A stretch of DNA of 8,515 nt, taken from assembly GCA_013203545.1 (NCBI GenBank), contig JABMQA010000046.1, positions 1 to 8,515 on the forward strand, in the 5' to 3' direction. The translations under genes and the position numbers were made by a program. A model generated the notes under the pieces. It did no database searches and was not told where the DNA came from. It saw only the letters and a program-made list of their open reading frames with translations. Source of the stretch: Bacteroidota bacterium. GTDB taxonomy: Bacteria > Bacteroidota > Bacteroidia > Bacteroidales > 4484-276. Shown piece after piece: positions 1-6,629 of this stretch (position 1 is its first letter; every line of letters starts with the position of its first letter).

Positions 1-159
1 ACGCTATCCGTGATGCTTGGGATTGTCACCTATTTTATTCACGGATTGCTTAATAACTTCCTCGACACCGATAAGGCTTCTGTCCCGGTCTGGGGCTTCT
101 TCGCTATCATCGTAGCATTGGATATCTACCATACGAAAACAAAAAAGGAGACTTACTGA
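1..159 (+). CDS. C-terminal end of a membrane protein, probably O-antigen ligase/polymerase family (partial)
   Basis: Frame 1 is open from the window edge to a TGA at 157-159, giving 52 residues; the start lies outside. The fragment has two hydrophobic stretches, around residues 3-16 and 31-43, separated by a polar segment with NNFLDTDKASVP, and it ends in a short lysine-rich tail. This looks like the last one or two transmembrane helices of a polytopic membrane protein. The HGLLNNFLDTDKASVPVWGF segment resembles the C-terminus of Bacteroidota proteins annotated as O-antigen ligase/polymerase (Wzy/WaaL type), which work at the inner membrane on lipid-linked polysaccharide. That match is from memory of the family. 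Because the fragment is so short, another multi-pass membrane protein remains possible. It is convergent with the lipid A cluster downstream. Confidence 0.55.
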   Translation, partial: TLSVMLGIVTYFIHGLLNNFLDTDKASVPVWGFFAIIVALDIYHTKTKKETY

Positions 160-170
160 GAGTTCACATC

Positions 171-198
171 CCCGATGGTACATTTCTTACCCATCGGG
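171..198. terminator. Hairpin between convergent genes, candidate bidirectional terminator
   Basis: CCCGATGG (171-178) is exactly complementary in inverted order to CCATCGGG (191-198), giving an 8-bp GC-rich stem with a 12-base loop. With one bulged C the stem can extend to about 10 bp. It lies in the 86-base gap between two convergent genes, where a shared terminator is expected. Neither side carries a T-run, so it is not a textbook intrinsic terminator. It could instead be an RNA 3'-end stabilising hairpin or a copy of a dispersed REP-like element. The rest of the gap (199-245) shows nothing I can name. Confidence 0.45.
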
Positions 199-245
199 TC
201 AATTCCCCAAGAAAGCATTGGCGATGTAAAGGCCGAGAAGGAAAG

Positions 246-1175
246 TTACAGTTTCTTCAATAAATCCGGAAGCTGCCTGAGGGCAGCCAGTTCACGCCAT
301 TTTTTTCGGACTTCATCAACGGGTGCCCCGAAATAAACCTTGCCATTTCCTTCAAGGGATTTGTCAACGGCAGAAGTGGCGAGTACGATGGCGCCTTTAC
401 CAATAACAATGTCTTTGTTTATGGCAACCCGGCCCCATAGGATCACATCATCCTCAATACGGGTAACGCCGGCAATGGCAGCATGTGATCCAATCAGGCA
501 ATGTTTGCCAATGTAAGTATCGTGCCCAACCTGGCAATGGTTATCGAGTTTAGTGCCCACGTCAATTATGGTGTCGCCTGACACGCCGCGGTCGATGGAG
601 CACAAGGCGCCGATTTCAACCTTATCATGAATTACCACACGGCCACAGGATTCCATCTTGCGGTACCCGTCGGGTTTACGCTGGAAATAATAGGCGTCGG
701 CACCCAGAACCGTGTTCGAATGTACGATCACATCATCCCCGATTACCACGTGGTCGTAAATACTTACATTGGAATGAATGATACAATTTTTCCCGATTTT
801 CACATGATTCCCAACAAAAGCATTGGGTTGGATTACTGTACCCTCACCAATTTCTGCCGATGGGCTGATTTGTGAATTAGATGGTTCAAAGCTTCTGAAT
901 TTTTTTACCAGTTTAACATAGTCGGCAAAAGGGTCGGTGGAAATCAGCAGCCCTTTTCCATCCGGACAACCTACATCTTTGTTGATGATGATGGTTGTGG
1001 CATTGGATTGAAGAGCCTTATTGTAATATTTCGGATGGTCAACAAAGGTTAGATCACCTGGCTCAACCATATGTATTTCGTTGATGCCAAGAATTTCTTG
1101 CGATGCATCGCCGTCATATTTACAATGGAGGAATGTAGCAATTTCTGAGAGTGAATGGGCTCGCTCCAGTTTCAT
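246..1175 (-). CDS. Second LpxD-like UDP-3-O-acyl-glucosamine N-acyltransferase paralogue
   Basis: This 309-residue protein has LpxD architecture: an N-terminal uridine-binding domain (about 1-100), a left-handed beta-helix of hexapeptide repeats (about 101-270) and a C-terminal helix (about 285-309). Phe44 and Tyr50 in the LTFVDHPKY segment have the spacing of the aromatic pair that clamps uracil in LpxD. His218 in QVGHD matches the catalytic His of E. coli LpxD (His239). The second conserved His of LpxD (E. coli His276, in NGH) is replaced: AINKD at 251-255 puts Asp there. The GDGFGF loop of LpxD reads GADAYYF (158-164). It therefore probably acylates a UDP-amino sugar, but the acceptor may not be the normal lipid A precursor. 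It is the last gene of the cluster, 55 bases after efp, with no clear promoter of its own. Bacteroidota commonly carry such a paralogue beside efp. Annotation as LpxD rests on homology only. Confidence 0.85.
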   Translation of the reverse strand: MKLERAHSLSEIATFLHCKYDGDASQEILGINEIHMVEPGDLTFVDHPKYYNKALQSNATTIIINKDVGCPDGKGLLISTDPFADYVKLVKKFRSFEPSNSQISPSAEIGEGTVIQPNAFVGNHVKIGKNCIIHSNVSIYDHVVIGDDVIVHSNTVLGADAYYFQRKPDGYRKMESCGRVVIHDKVEIGALCSIDRGVSGDTIIDVGTKLDNHCQVGHDTYIGKHCLIGSHAAIAGVTRIEDDVILWGRVAINKDIVIGKGAIVLATSAVDKSLEGNGKVYFGAPVDEVRKKWRELAALRQLPDLLKKL

Positions 1176-1230
1176 ATTATTTCTTGTTGGTTAAGATTAG
1201 AGAAGGCTATAAAATTCGGAAGGCTTGTTT

Positions 1231-1797
1231 TTAGCTTTTTACCCTTTCTGAATATTCGCCGGTCCTGGTATCAACCTTGATTATCTCACCAGTTTCGATA
1301 AACAGCGGAACTTTAACGGTTGCCCCTGTTTCTACTGTAGCCTCTTTAAGTGTATTGGTGGCGGTGTTTCCTTTTTCACCCGGTTCGGTATAGGTGATCT
1401 GCAAAACAACTGCAACAGGAAGTTCGCAGGATAATACCGATTCTGTTTCAGCATGGAACAATATTTCCACTTCCTGTCCATCTTTCAGGTATTGAGGTGC
1501 GTTGATCAGCTCTTCATCAATAAATGTCTGGTCAAAGGTCTGGCTGTTCATAAAATGGTATTGCGTTCCGTCTTTGTACAAAAACTGGTAAGCACGTCGC
1601 TCAACACGCTGAACATCGATTTTTACACCTGCCGAGAAAGTGTTTGGTAATACTTTCCCGGTTTTTATATTCTTAAGTTTTGTACGAACAAATGCCGCTC
1701 CCTTTCCTGGTTTTACATGTTGAAATTCAACAATGGTGTACAATTCGTTATTGAAATTTATCACCAGTCCGTTTCTGAAATCTGAAGTGGATGCCAT
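1231..1797 (-). CDS. efp: Translation elongation factor P (EF-P)
   Basis: At 188 residues it has the usual EF-P length and three-domain layout: an N-terminal KOW-like domain (about 1-65) and two OB-fold domains (about 66-128 and 129-188). EF-P binds between the ribosomal P and E sites and promotes peptide bond formation at consecutive prolines. The tip loop reads HVKPGKGAAF, placing Lys32 where E. coli has the beta-lysylated Lys34. The C-terminal EF-P signature is clear at 151-171 (KEATVETGA...VPLFIETGE). MASTSDFRNG is a typical EF-P N-terminus, supporting the chosen start. The window holds no modification enzyme (EpmA, EpmB or EarP), so the state of Lys32 is unknown. The gene lies 63 bases after lpxA with a good promoter box in that gap, so it may have its own transcript as well as operon read-through. 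Confidence 0.97.
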   Translation of the reverse strand: MASTSDFRNGLVINFNNELYTIVEFQHVKPGKGAAFVRTKLKNIKTGKVLPNTFSAGVKIDVQRVERRAYQFLYKDGTQYHFMNSQTFDQTFIDEELINAPQYLKDGQEVEILFHAETESVLSCELPVAVVLQITYTEPGEKGNTATNTLKEATVETGATVKVPLFIETGEIIKVDTRTGEYSERVKS

Positions 1798-1826
1798 ATA
1801 ATTATCTGATTGTTATAGTGATTAAT

Positions 1827-1842
1827 ATTTTGTACAAAATTA
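1827..1842 (-). promoter_or_regulatory. Candidate efp promoter -7 box overlapping a 14-bp palindrome
   Basis: On the minus strand, TAATTTTG (1842-1835) is an exact match to the Bacteroidota -7 consensus TAnnTTTG. It overlaps the perfect 14-bp palindrome ATTTTGTACAAAAT (1827-1840). Transcription would start near 1828-1831, leaving a leader of about 30 bases before the efp ATG (1797-1795). I see no good -33 TTTG at the usual distance; the upstream region runs into the end of lpxA. The palindrome could be an operator or a by-product of the AT-rich box. Confidence 0.5.
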
Positions 1843-1860
1843 GGTTAAAATCTAAAACGG

Positions 1861-2658
1861 TTAACTTCTATTCTTATCAAGCCTCGAATAGCCTTTCATT
1901 AATCCGCGTGTGGACCTGTTGATAAACGACAGGATTTCATCCCGATCGCTGGTTGCCGGAACATCTGCTTCGATAATTGCCGTAGCCTGCGAAACATTGT
2001 ATCCCTTCAGGTAAATCAGGCGGTAGATATCCTGGATGGCATTTATCCTTTCGTTGGAAAATCCCCGTCGTCTCAGCCCGATTGAATTGATCCCCACATA
2101 TGAGAGGGGTTCCCGTGCTGCCTTTGAAAATGGCGGCACATCTTTACGAACCAACCCGCCTCCTGAAATAAAACAGTGGGCGCCAATTTGTACAAACTGA
2201 TGTACCGCCGACATACCGCCCACTATGGCATAGTCGTCGATGGTAATATGTCCGGCGAGGGTGGCTGCATTGGCAAGGATCACATTGTTACCGATAATGC
2301 AATCGTGGGCAATGTGCACATATGCCATCAGCAGGCAATTTTCACCGATTACAGTTTCGTTGTTGGCTTTTGTGCCCCTGTTGATGGTAACAAACTCACG
2401 AACGGTGGTATTGTTACCGATCTTTACTACCGTTTCTTCACCGTCAAATTTCAGATCCTGTGGGATGGCAGCAATAACGGCACCAGGAAAGATTTTGCAA
2501 TTTTTGCCAATCCTCGCCCCCTCCATGATAGTGACATTTGAACCGATCCAGCTCCCTTCTCCGATTACCACATTTTTTTCGATATTCACAAACGGCTCGA
2601 TAACTACATTTGTTGCCACTTTGGCCTGGGGATGAACGTATGCTAAAGGTTGATTCAT
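1861..2658 (-). CDS. lpxA: Acyl-ACP--UDP-N-acetylglucosamine O-acyltransferase LpxA
   Basis: This cytoplasmic enzyme transfers a 3-hydroxyacyl chain from ACP to the 3-OH of UDP-GlcNAc, the first step of lipid A synthesis. Its 265 residues match the family length: a left-handed beta-helix of hexapeptide repeats (about 5-190) followed by a helical C-terminal domain (about 191-265). The catalytic His is His118 in HIAHDC (E. coli His125). The conserved AGH and AVHQF histidines are His137 and His153, and the VGINSIGLRRRGFS segment is at 188-201. The acyl-chain ruler position, Gly173 in E. coli, is Gly166 here, which leaves the pocket open for a long chain. The ATG lies one base after the lpxC-fabZ stop (TAA-T-ATG), so the two genes are almost certainly co-transcribed and probably translationally coupled. 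Confidence 0.97.
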   Translation of the reverse strand: MNQPLAYVHPQAKVATNVVIEPFVNIEKNVVIGEGSWIGSNVTIMEGARIGKNCKIFPGAVIAAIPQDLKFDGEETVVKIGNNTTVREFVTINRGTKANNETVIGENCLLMAYVHIAHDCIIGNNVILANAATLAGHITIDDYAIVGGMSAVHQFVQIGAHCFISGGGLVRKDVPPFSKAAREPLSYVGINSIGLRRRGFSNERINAIQDIYRLIYLKGYNVSQATAIIEADVPATSDRDEILSFINRSTRGLMKGYSRLDKNRS

Positions 2659-2659
2659 A

Positions 2660-4054
2660 TTATATTACTTTTTTGGTGATCTGTGCCAGCATGGTGGCTT
2701 CCATCACAGCTTTGTTTCCTACATAAGCCACGCCTTTCATGTGGCATAATCCCCTTCTGATCGGGGCTATCAGGTGAAGTCTGAAAATGAGCGTGTCGCC
2801 CGGAACCACTTTATTCCTGAACTTTACCTCTTGTATTTTTAAGAAGAGGGTCAGGTAATTTTCAGGATCCGGAACGGTTGACAATAACAAAATACCGCCA
2901 CTTTGTGCCATGGCTTCAATCTGCAAAACCCCGGGCATAACAGGTTCGGCAGGGAAATGTCCAACGAAGAAGCTCTCATTCATCGTTACATTTTTAAGCC
3001 CAACCACATAATCGTCGCCCATCTCCAATATTTTATCAACCAACAGGAACGGGGGCCGGTGTGGTAATAACCGCATGATGCCATGAATGTCATACAACGG
3101 TTTTTTATTGGGATCGTACTCCGGCACTTTCTCTTCCGAATTGGACTTTTCGATTTGCTTTTTAAGCAGTTTTGCAAATTCAACGTTTGCTGCATGCCCC
3201 GGCCTCGTGGCAATAATATGTCCTTTGATGGGTTTCCCGGCTAATGAGATATCACCAATCACATCAAGCAGCTTATGACGGGCCGGTTCGTTGGGGAAAT
3301 GAAGGTCAAGGTTATTTAATATACCTTCGTTTTTAACGGCCACTTTGGGTTTTTTGAAAAGATCGGCCAACCTGTCGAGCTCTTCCTGGCACACCACTTT
3401 GTTTACAAAAACGATGGCATTGCTCAGGTCGCCACCCTTTATCAGGTCATGTTTTAAAAGATATTCCAGTTCGTGCAGAAAAACAAAGGTCCTGCATGGA
3501 GCTATCTGTTCTTTGTAGTTACTGATGTGGTTTAGGTTTGCATTTTGTGTAGAGAGGACTTTGGATTCAAAATCAATCATTACGGACACCTTGAATTCCT
3601 TGCTTGGAATTGCAATGATCTCGATTTTATTGTCCGGATCGGCATAGCTGATTACGGAATCAACAACAAAATAGTCCTTTTCGGCATCTTGATCAACGAC
3701 CCCTGCCTCATTTAAAGCTTCTACAAAATAGCGTGCACTGCCATCCATAATGGGTGTTTCAGGGCCATTAATCTCAACCAGAACATTATCGATTTCCAAA
3801 CCCGCCAACGCCGACAAAACATGTTCGATGGTGTAAACGATGGCACCATTCTTTTCAATGGTTGTACCCCTGGAAGTGGCCACCACATTTAATACATCGG
3901 CATCCACAACAGGGCTGCCTTCCAGATCGACACGTTTAAATTTATATCCATGGTTTACAGGCGCCGGCTTAAAGGTGAGATTTACCTCTTCACCCGTATG
4001 TAATCCTAAACCGGATACAGTTACAGCTTTATCAATAGTTTTTTGCATCATCAT
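2660..4054 (-). CDS. lpxC/fabZ: Fused UDP-3-O-acyl-GlcNAc deacetylase / 3-hydroxyacyl-ACP dehydratase (LpxC-FabZ)
   Basis: This 464-residue protein is a two-enzyme fusion. Residues 1 to about 300 are LpxC, the zinc deacetylase of the committed lipid A step. SGLGLHTGEEV is at 14-24, Glu77-His78 in TIEHVLSALAG, and His260-Lys261-x-x-Asp264 in ARHKLLDVIGD. His287 in RPGHAANVEF matches E. coli His265. Zinc ligands are thus His78, His260 and Asp264, with Glu77 and His287 as acid/base residues. A charged linker (about 301-318) leads to FabZ (about 319-464), with LLPHRPPFLLVDKI at 329-342, catalytic His366 in GHFPAEPVMPG and Glu380 in QIEAMAQSGG. FabZ dehydrates 3-hydroxyacyl-ACP for fatty acid elongation. 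The fusion is typical of Bacteroidota. The start is ambiguous among three consecutive ATGs (codons 1-3). The His78-His260 spacing is about 23 residues longer than in E. coli, placing extra sequence near 225-255. Confidence 0.97.
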   Translation of the reverse strand: MMMQKTIDKAVTVSGLGLHTGEEVNLTFKPAPVNHGYKFKRVDLEGSPVVDADVLNVVATSRGTTIEKNGAIVYTIEHVLSALAGLEIDNVLVEINGPETPIMDGSARYFVEALNEAGVVDQDAEKDYFVVDSVISYADPDNKIEIIAIPSKEFKVSVMIDFESKVLSTQNANLNHISNYKEQIAPCRTFVFLHELEYLLKHDLIKGGDLSNAIVFVNKVVCQEELDRLADLFKKPKVAVKNEGILNNLDLHFPNEPARHKLLDVIGDISLAGKPIKGHIIATRPGHAANVEFAKLLKKQIEKSNSEEKVPEYDPNKKPLYDIHGIMRLLPHRPPFLLVDKILEMGDDYVVGLKNVTMNESFFVGHFPAEPVMPGVLQIEAMAQSGGILLLSTVPDPENYLTLFLKIQEVKFRNKVVPGDTLIFRLHLIAPIRRGLCHMKGVAYVGNKAVMEATMLAQITKKVI

Positions 4055-4094
4055 AACAATACTGGAGGATAATTTTTGATTACCAACTGATTTG

Positions 4095-4102
4095 CAAAAG
4101 TA
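4095..4102 (-). promoter_or_regulatory. Candidate internal promoter -7 box before lpxC-fabZ
   Basis: TACTTTTG on the minus strand (4102-4095) matches TAnnTTTG exactly and lies in the 101-base gap between lpxD and lpxC-fabZ. Transcription would start near 4088-4091, giving a leader of about 35 bases to the first ATG (4054). The -33 region is weak: about 18-19 bases upstream there is only TTCT/CTTC. The box is followed directly by CAAA, forming the 8-bp palindrome TTTGCAAA (4091-4098). No terminator-like hairpin is visible in this gap. Confidence 0.5.
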
Positions 4103-4155
4103 TCAAATTTTTAAAATTAAAGAAGTTAGAGAAAAGTTAATATATGATAATATCG

Positions 4156-5190
4156 CTATGCTTTATCTTTTCCTGACATGAAATCCTCCAGTTTGTCGAT
4201 CCGGTCGACAATTTTTTGGAAATTCCTGAAATGGACGTAGGCTTTGCGGTATTTTGATGCCTCGAAAGCCGGGGATCCAAAAACCACGGCTCCTTCCTTA
4301 ACATTTGTGGAAACACCTGATTGGGCAGCGATTTTTGCATTGTCTCCAATAATCAGATGGCCGGTAATCCCGACCTGCCCTGCAATAACACAATTTTTCC
4401 CGATCTTTGTGGAACCTGAAATACCTGTTTGTGCAACAATAATGGTGTTTTCGCCAATTTCAACATTATGGCCGATCTGTATCAGGTTGTCGAGTTTGGC
4501 GCCCTTCCGGATGATTGTTGAGCCAAGAGTCGCCCGGTCCACGGAAGTGTTGGCACCAATTTCCACATAATCTTCAATAATGACATTGCCAATCTGGGCT
4601 ATTTTGTTGTAGTTGTCATCGGTAACCGGGACAAATCCAAAACCGTCACCACCAATAACAACACCCGAATGAAACACACATTCGCTACCGATACTATTGT
4701 CGGAATATACCTTGACACCCGGGAAAAGTGTGGTATTGTTTCCGAGGGTCACATTATCACCAATGTAGGTTTGCGGATAGATTTTACAGCCATCACCAAT
4801 TGTGGAATTTTCACCGATAAAGGCAAATTCACCGATATACACATCATTGCCGATGGTTGCGGATGGTGAAATATGTGCCCTGGCTGAAATTCCCTTCTTA
4901 TCGAGTTTTATTTTGTTGTAATAATCCAGCAACTTCGCGAATGATGCGTATGGATTTTCCACTTTGATTAAAGTAGCTTTTACAGGTTTTTCGGGAATAA
5001 AGTCCTGTCCAACGATGATTATTGAAGATTCGGATGAATAAACAAATTTCGTGTATTTGGGGTTTGCTAAAAATGATATGGAACCCGGTTTCCCATCTTC
5101 AATTTTTGCCAGTGAATTTACCTGCGCGCCTTCGTTGCCAACAATTGATCCGTTCAGGTTATGAGCAATTTCTTTAGCTGTGAAAATCAT
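4156..5190 (-). CDS. lpxD: UDP-3-O-(3-hydroxyacyl)glucosamine N-acyltransferase LpxD
   Basis: This cytoplasmic enzyme adds a 3-hydroxyacyl chain from ACP to the 2-amino group of UDP-3-O-acyl-glucosamine, the third step of lipid A synthesis. At 344 residues it is full length. The N-terminal uridine-binding domain (about 1-100) has Phe40 and Tyr46 in SISFLANPKY, the aromatic pair that clamps uracil. The left-handed beta-helix of hexapeptide repeats spans about 105-305. GGDGFGF is at 180-186, IGANTSVDRATLG at 211-223, catalytic His241 in QIGHN and the second conserved His278 in ITGH. The C-terminal helix (about 312-340) is where E. coli LpxD contacts the acyl donor. All key residues are intact, so this copy, rather than the one at 246-1175, is the best candidate for the canonical enzyme. 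It starts 75 bases after the HD gene. Confidence 0.96.
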   Translation of the reverse strand: MIFTAKEIAHNLNGSIVGNEGAQVNSLAKIEDGKPGSISFLANPKYTKFVYSSESSIIIVGQDFIPEKPVKATLIKVENPYASFAKLLDYYNKIKLDKKGISARAHISPSATIGNDVYIGEFAFIGENSTIGDGCKIYPQTYIGDNVTLGNNTTLFPGVKVYSDNSIGSECVFHSGVVIGGDGFGFVPVTDDNYNKIAQIGNVIIEDYVEIGANTSVDRATLGSTIIRKGAKLDNLIQIGHNVEIGENTIIVAQTGISGSTKIGKNCVIAGQVGITGHLIIGDNAKIAAQSGVSTNVKEGAVVFGSPAFEASKYRKAYVHFRNFQKIVDRIDKLEDFMSGKDKA

Positions 5191-5250
5191 ATGATACTGA
5201 TAATATTAATTGAAAAACAGCGCGCAATTTACCACTATTTAACAAATTGG

Positions 5251-5258
5251 CAATAGTA
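5251..5258 (-). promoter_or_regulatory. Weak candidate -7 box upstream of lpxD
   Basis: TACTATTG on the minus strand (5258-5251) differs from TAnnTTTG at one position. It sits immediately after the stop codon of the HD gene, about 60 bases before the lpxD ATG. There is no convincing -33 element, and its matches are close to what an AT-rich spacer could give by chance. lpxD may simply be read through from the HD gene. Confidence 0.22.
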
Positions 5259-5265
5259 TTAATTA

Positions 5266-6525
5266 CTACCCCGGATGATTGCCGGCGAATTTTGGATAAC
5301 ATAAAAAATATTTGGTGACGGTTCTTGAAAGGATTTCAATATTTAGCTGGTCGGATGCCCTGGCAACATCCTGTATAGTTCCATCGCGGTAGAGGATATT
5401 GATTTGATCATTTTCGGGATTGTAGGCGCTGTTTCTGGCGATGCTGGTAAAAACAAAATAGCTTGCATCCTCCCTGGTTATTCCATAATAGTCTGAAACC
5501 TCTTCTAGAAGGCCGTCAATTTGATGTTGCGTGAAGGGCTTGTTTTGAATCTCCGTTCTGAATAACTGGCGGTTGACAAGATTGGTGCACAGGGTTGATA
5601 GAACAATGTCAGGGAATCTCGTCCACATTTTTATTGATGTAAATACGTCGTAGTCATCCAGCCTTGCAAAAGTTTCGAGGTAGGATGGGTTATTTTCAAA
5701 ATCCTGTGGTCCTACTTCCTTTGTGATAAATTCGAGCAACTCATCGGTAGCAAACAGATGTTCGCCCTGCCGCACAAGCCATTTTGCCCTATGGATAATC
5801 TTTAGCAACATCTGTTCAGCCGAAATAACTGTTTTATGCAGGTAAACCTGCCAGTACATCAGCCTGCGGGCAATGATGAATTTTTCGATCGAATAGATTC
5901 CTTTTGCCTCCACCACAAGGTTGTCGTTTGCCACATCAAACATTTTGATAATCCTATCGGAATTGATCACGCCCTCCGAAACGCCTGTAAAAAAACTGTC
6001 GCGCTTCAGGTAATCGAGCCTGTCCATGTCGAGTTGGCTGGAAACAAGCTGATGGAGGAATTTTTTTTCATATTGGTTTTGAAATATCCGGATGGCCAGA
6101 TCCAGCTCCCCACCAAATATCGTGTTCAGTTTTTTCATGAACATCAACGAAAGGCTTTCATGATCTAAATCGCACACGATCGACTTTTCAAGTGTATGCG
6201 AATAGGGGCCGTGGCCGATGTCGTGCAACAGGATGGCAATGGAAACGGCTTTCGATTCCTGATGCGTGATCTCCTGGCCCTTCGATCTCAGTACATCTAT
6301 TGTCTGTTGCATGAGGTGCATGGCGCCAATGGCGTGGTGAAAACGTGTATGGAGTGCCCCGGGATAAACCATGTGGGTTAAACCCAATTGCTTGATTCTT
6401 CTCAGTCTCTGCAAATACGGGTGTTCAAATAAATCAAATATCAGGTCGTCAGGGATGGTAACAAATCCGTAAACAGGATCATTAAGGATCTTCTTCTTAT
6501 TTCTTGCTTTTGAGAATTTCTCCAT
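5266..6525 (-). CDS. HD-domain phosphohydrolase, SAMHD1/dNTPase-like
   Basis: This 419-residue soluble protein is of the HD superfamily branch that includes SAMHD1 and bacterial dNTP triphosphohydrolases. The metal site is complete: His64 in RFHHAIGAMH, His101-Asp102 in LLHDIGHGPYSH (99-110) and Asp168 in LDMDRLDYLKRD (165-176). These align with SAMHD1 His167, His206/Asp207 and Asp311. Residues after the last ligand also fit the nucleotide-contacting segment: Arg169, Tyr172 and Asp176 for SAMHD1 Lys312, Tyr315 and Asp319. The N-terminal NDPVYGFVTIP (15-25) is typical of the family, and the C-terminal half is helical without other motifs I recognise. The start is the only Met before the conserved region. 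The natural substrate is not evident: dNTP triphosphatase is the likely activity, but other phosphoesters are possible. It is the first gene of the lipid A cluster and divergent from porX. No clear TAnnTTTG box precedes it. Confidence 0.88.
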   Translation of the reverse strand: MEKFSKARNKKKILNDPVYGFVTIPDDLIFDLFEHPYLQRLRRIKQLGLTHMVYPGALHTRFHHAIGAMHLMQQTIDVLRSKGQEITHQESKAVSIAILLHDIGHGPYSHTLEKSIVCDLDHESLSLMFMKKLNTIFGGELDLAIRIFQNQYEKKFLHQLVSSQLDMDRLDYLKRDSFFTGVSEGVINSDRIIKMFDVANDNLVVEAKGIYSIEKFIIARRLMYWQVYLHKTVISAEQMLLKIIHRAKWLVRQGEHLFATDELLEFITKEVGPQDFENNPSYLETFARLDDYDVFTSIKMWTRFPDIVLSTLCTNLVNRQLFRTEIQNKPFTQHQIDGLLEEVSDYYGITREDASYFVFTSIARNSAYNPENDQINILYRDGTIQDVARASDQLNIEILSRTVTKYFLCYPKFAGNHPG

Positions 6526-6594
6526 TTGTGTTTATTCTATTTTTATGACCGGAATGAAATCAGCCTACATTATTTATAAAATCTCACGCCAAGC

Positions 6595-6621
6595 GCAAAG
6601 CGCAGAGAGCAAAGAGCAAAG
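6595..6621. repeat. Purine-rich GCAAAG repeat cluster
   Basis: GCAAAG occurs at 6595-6600, 6609-6614 and 6616-6621, and GAGCAAA is perfectly tandem at 6607-6613 and 6614-6620. The block is preceded by TCTCACGCC, and its whole composition (C, G, A almost without T) differs from the AT-rich flanks. It resembles the TCTCACGCnAAG...GCAAAG elements scattered between genes in many Bacteroidota, though I cannot check copies elsewhere in this genome. No function is known to me. Confidence 0.5.
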
Positions 6622-6629
6622 CGAAATAT

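Noticed and set aside
160..245. Possible small reading frame in the convergent gap, on either strand
   Set aside because: No supported start, no similarity that I can justify, and the sequence is better explained by the inverted repeat.
2176..2635. Plus-strand open frames of 121 and 131 codons opposite lpxA
   Set aside because: They are antisense shadows of the hexapeptide-repeat codons of lpxA, overlap each other in different frames and show no domain or promoter. lpxA itself has every family motif.
4244..4869. Plus-strand open frames of 108 and 66 codons opposite lpxD
   Set aside because: Same explanation: repetitive composition of the beta-helix coding sequence leaves the complementary strand open by chance.
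5836..6168. Plus-strand open frame of 110 codons opposite the HD gene
   Set aside because: It overlaps the conserved HD coding region, resembles no family I know and has no upstream promoter box.
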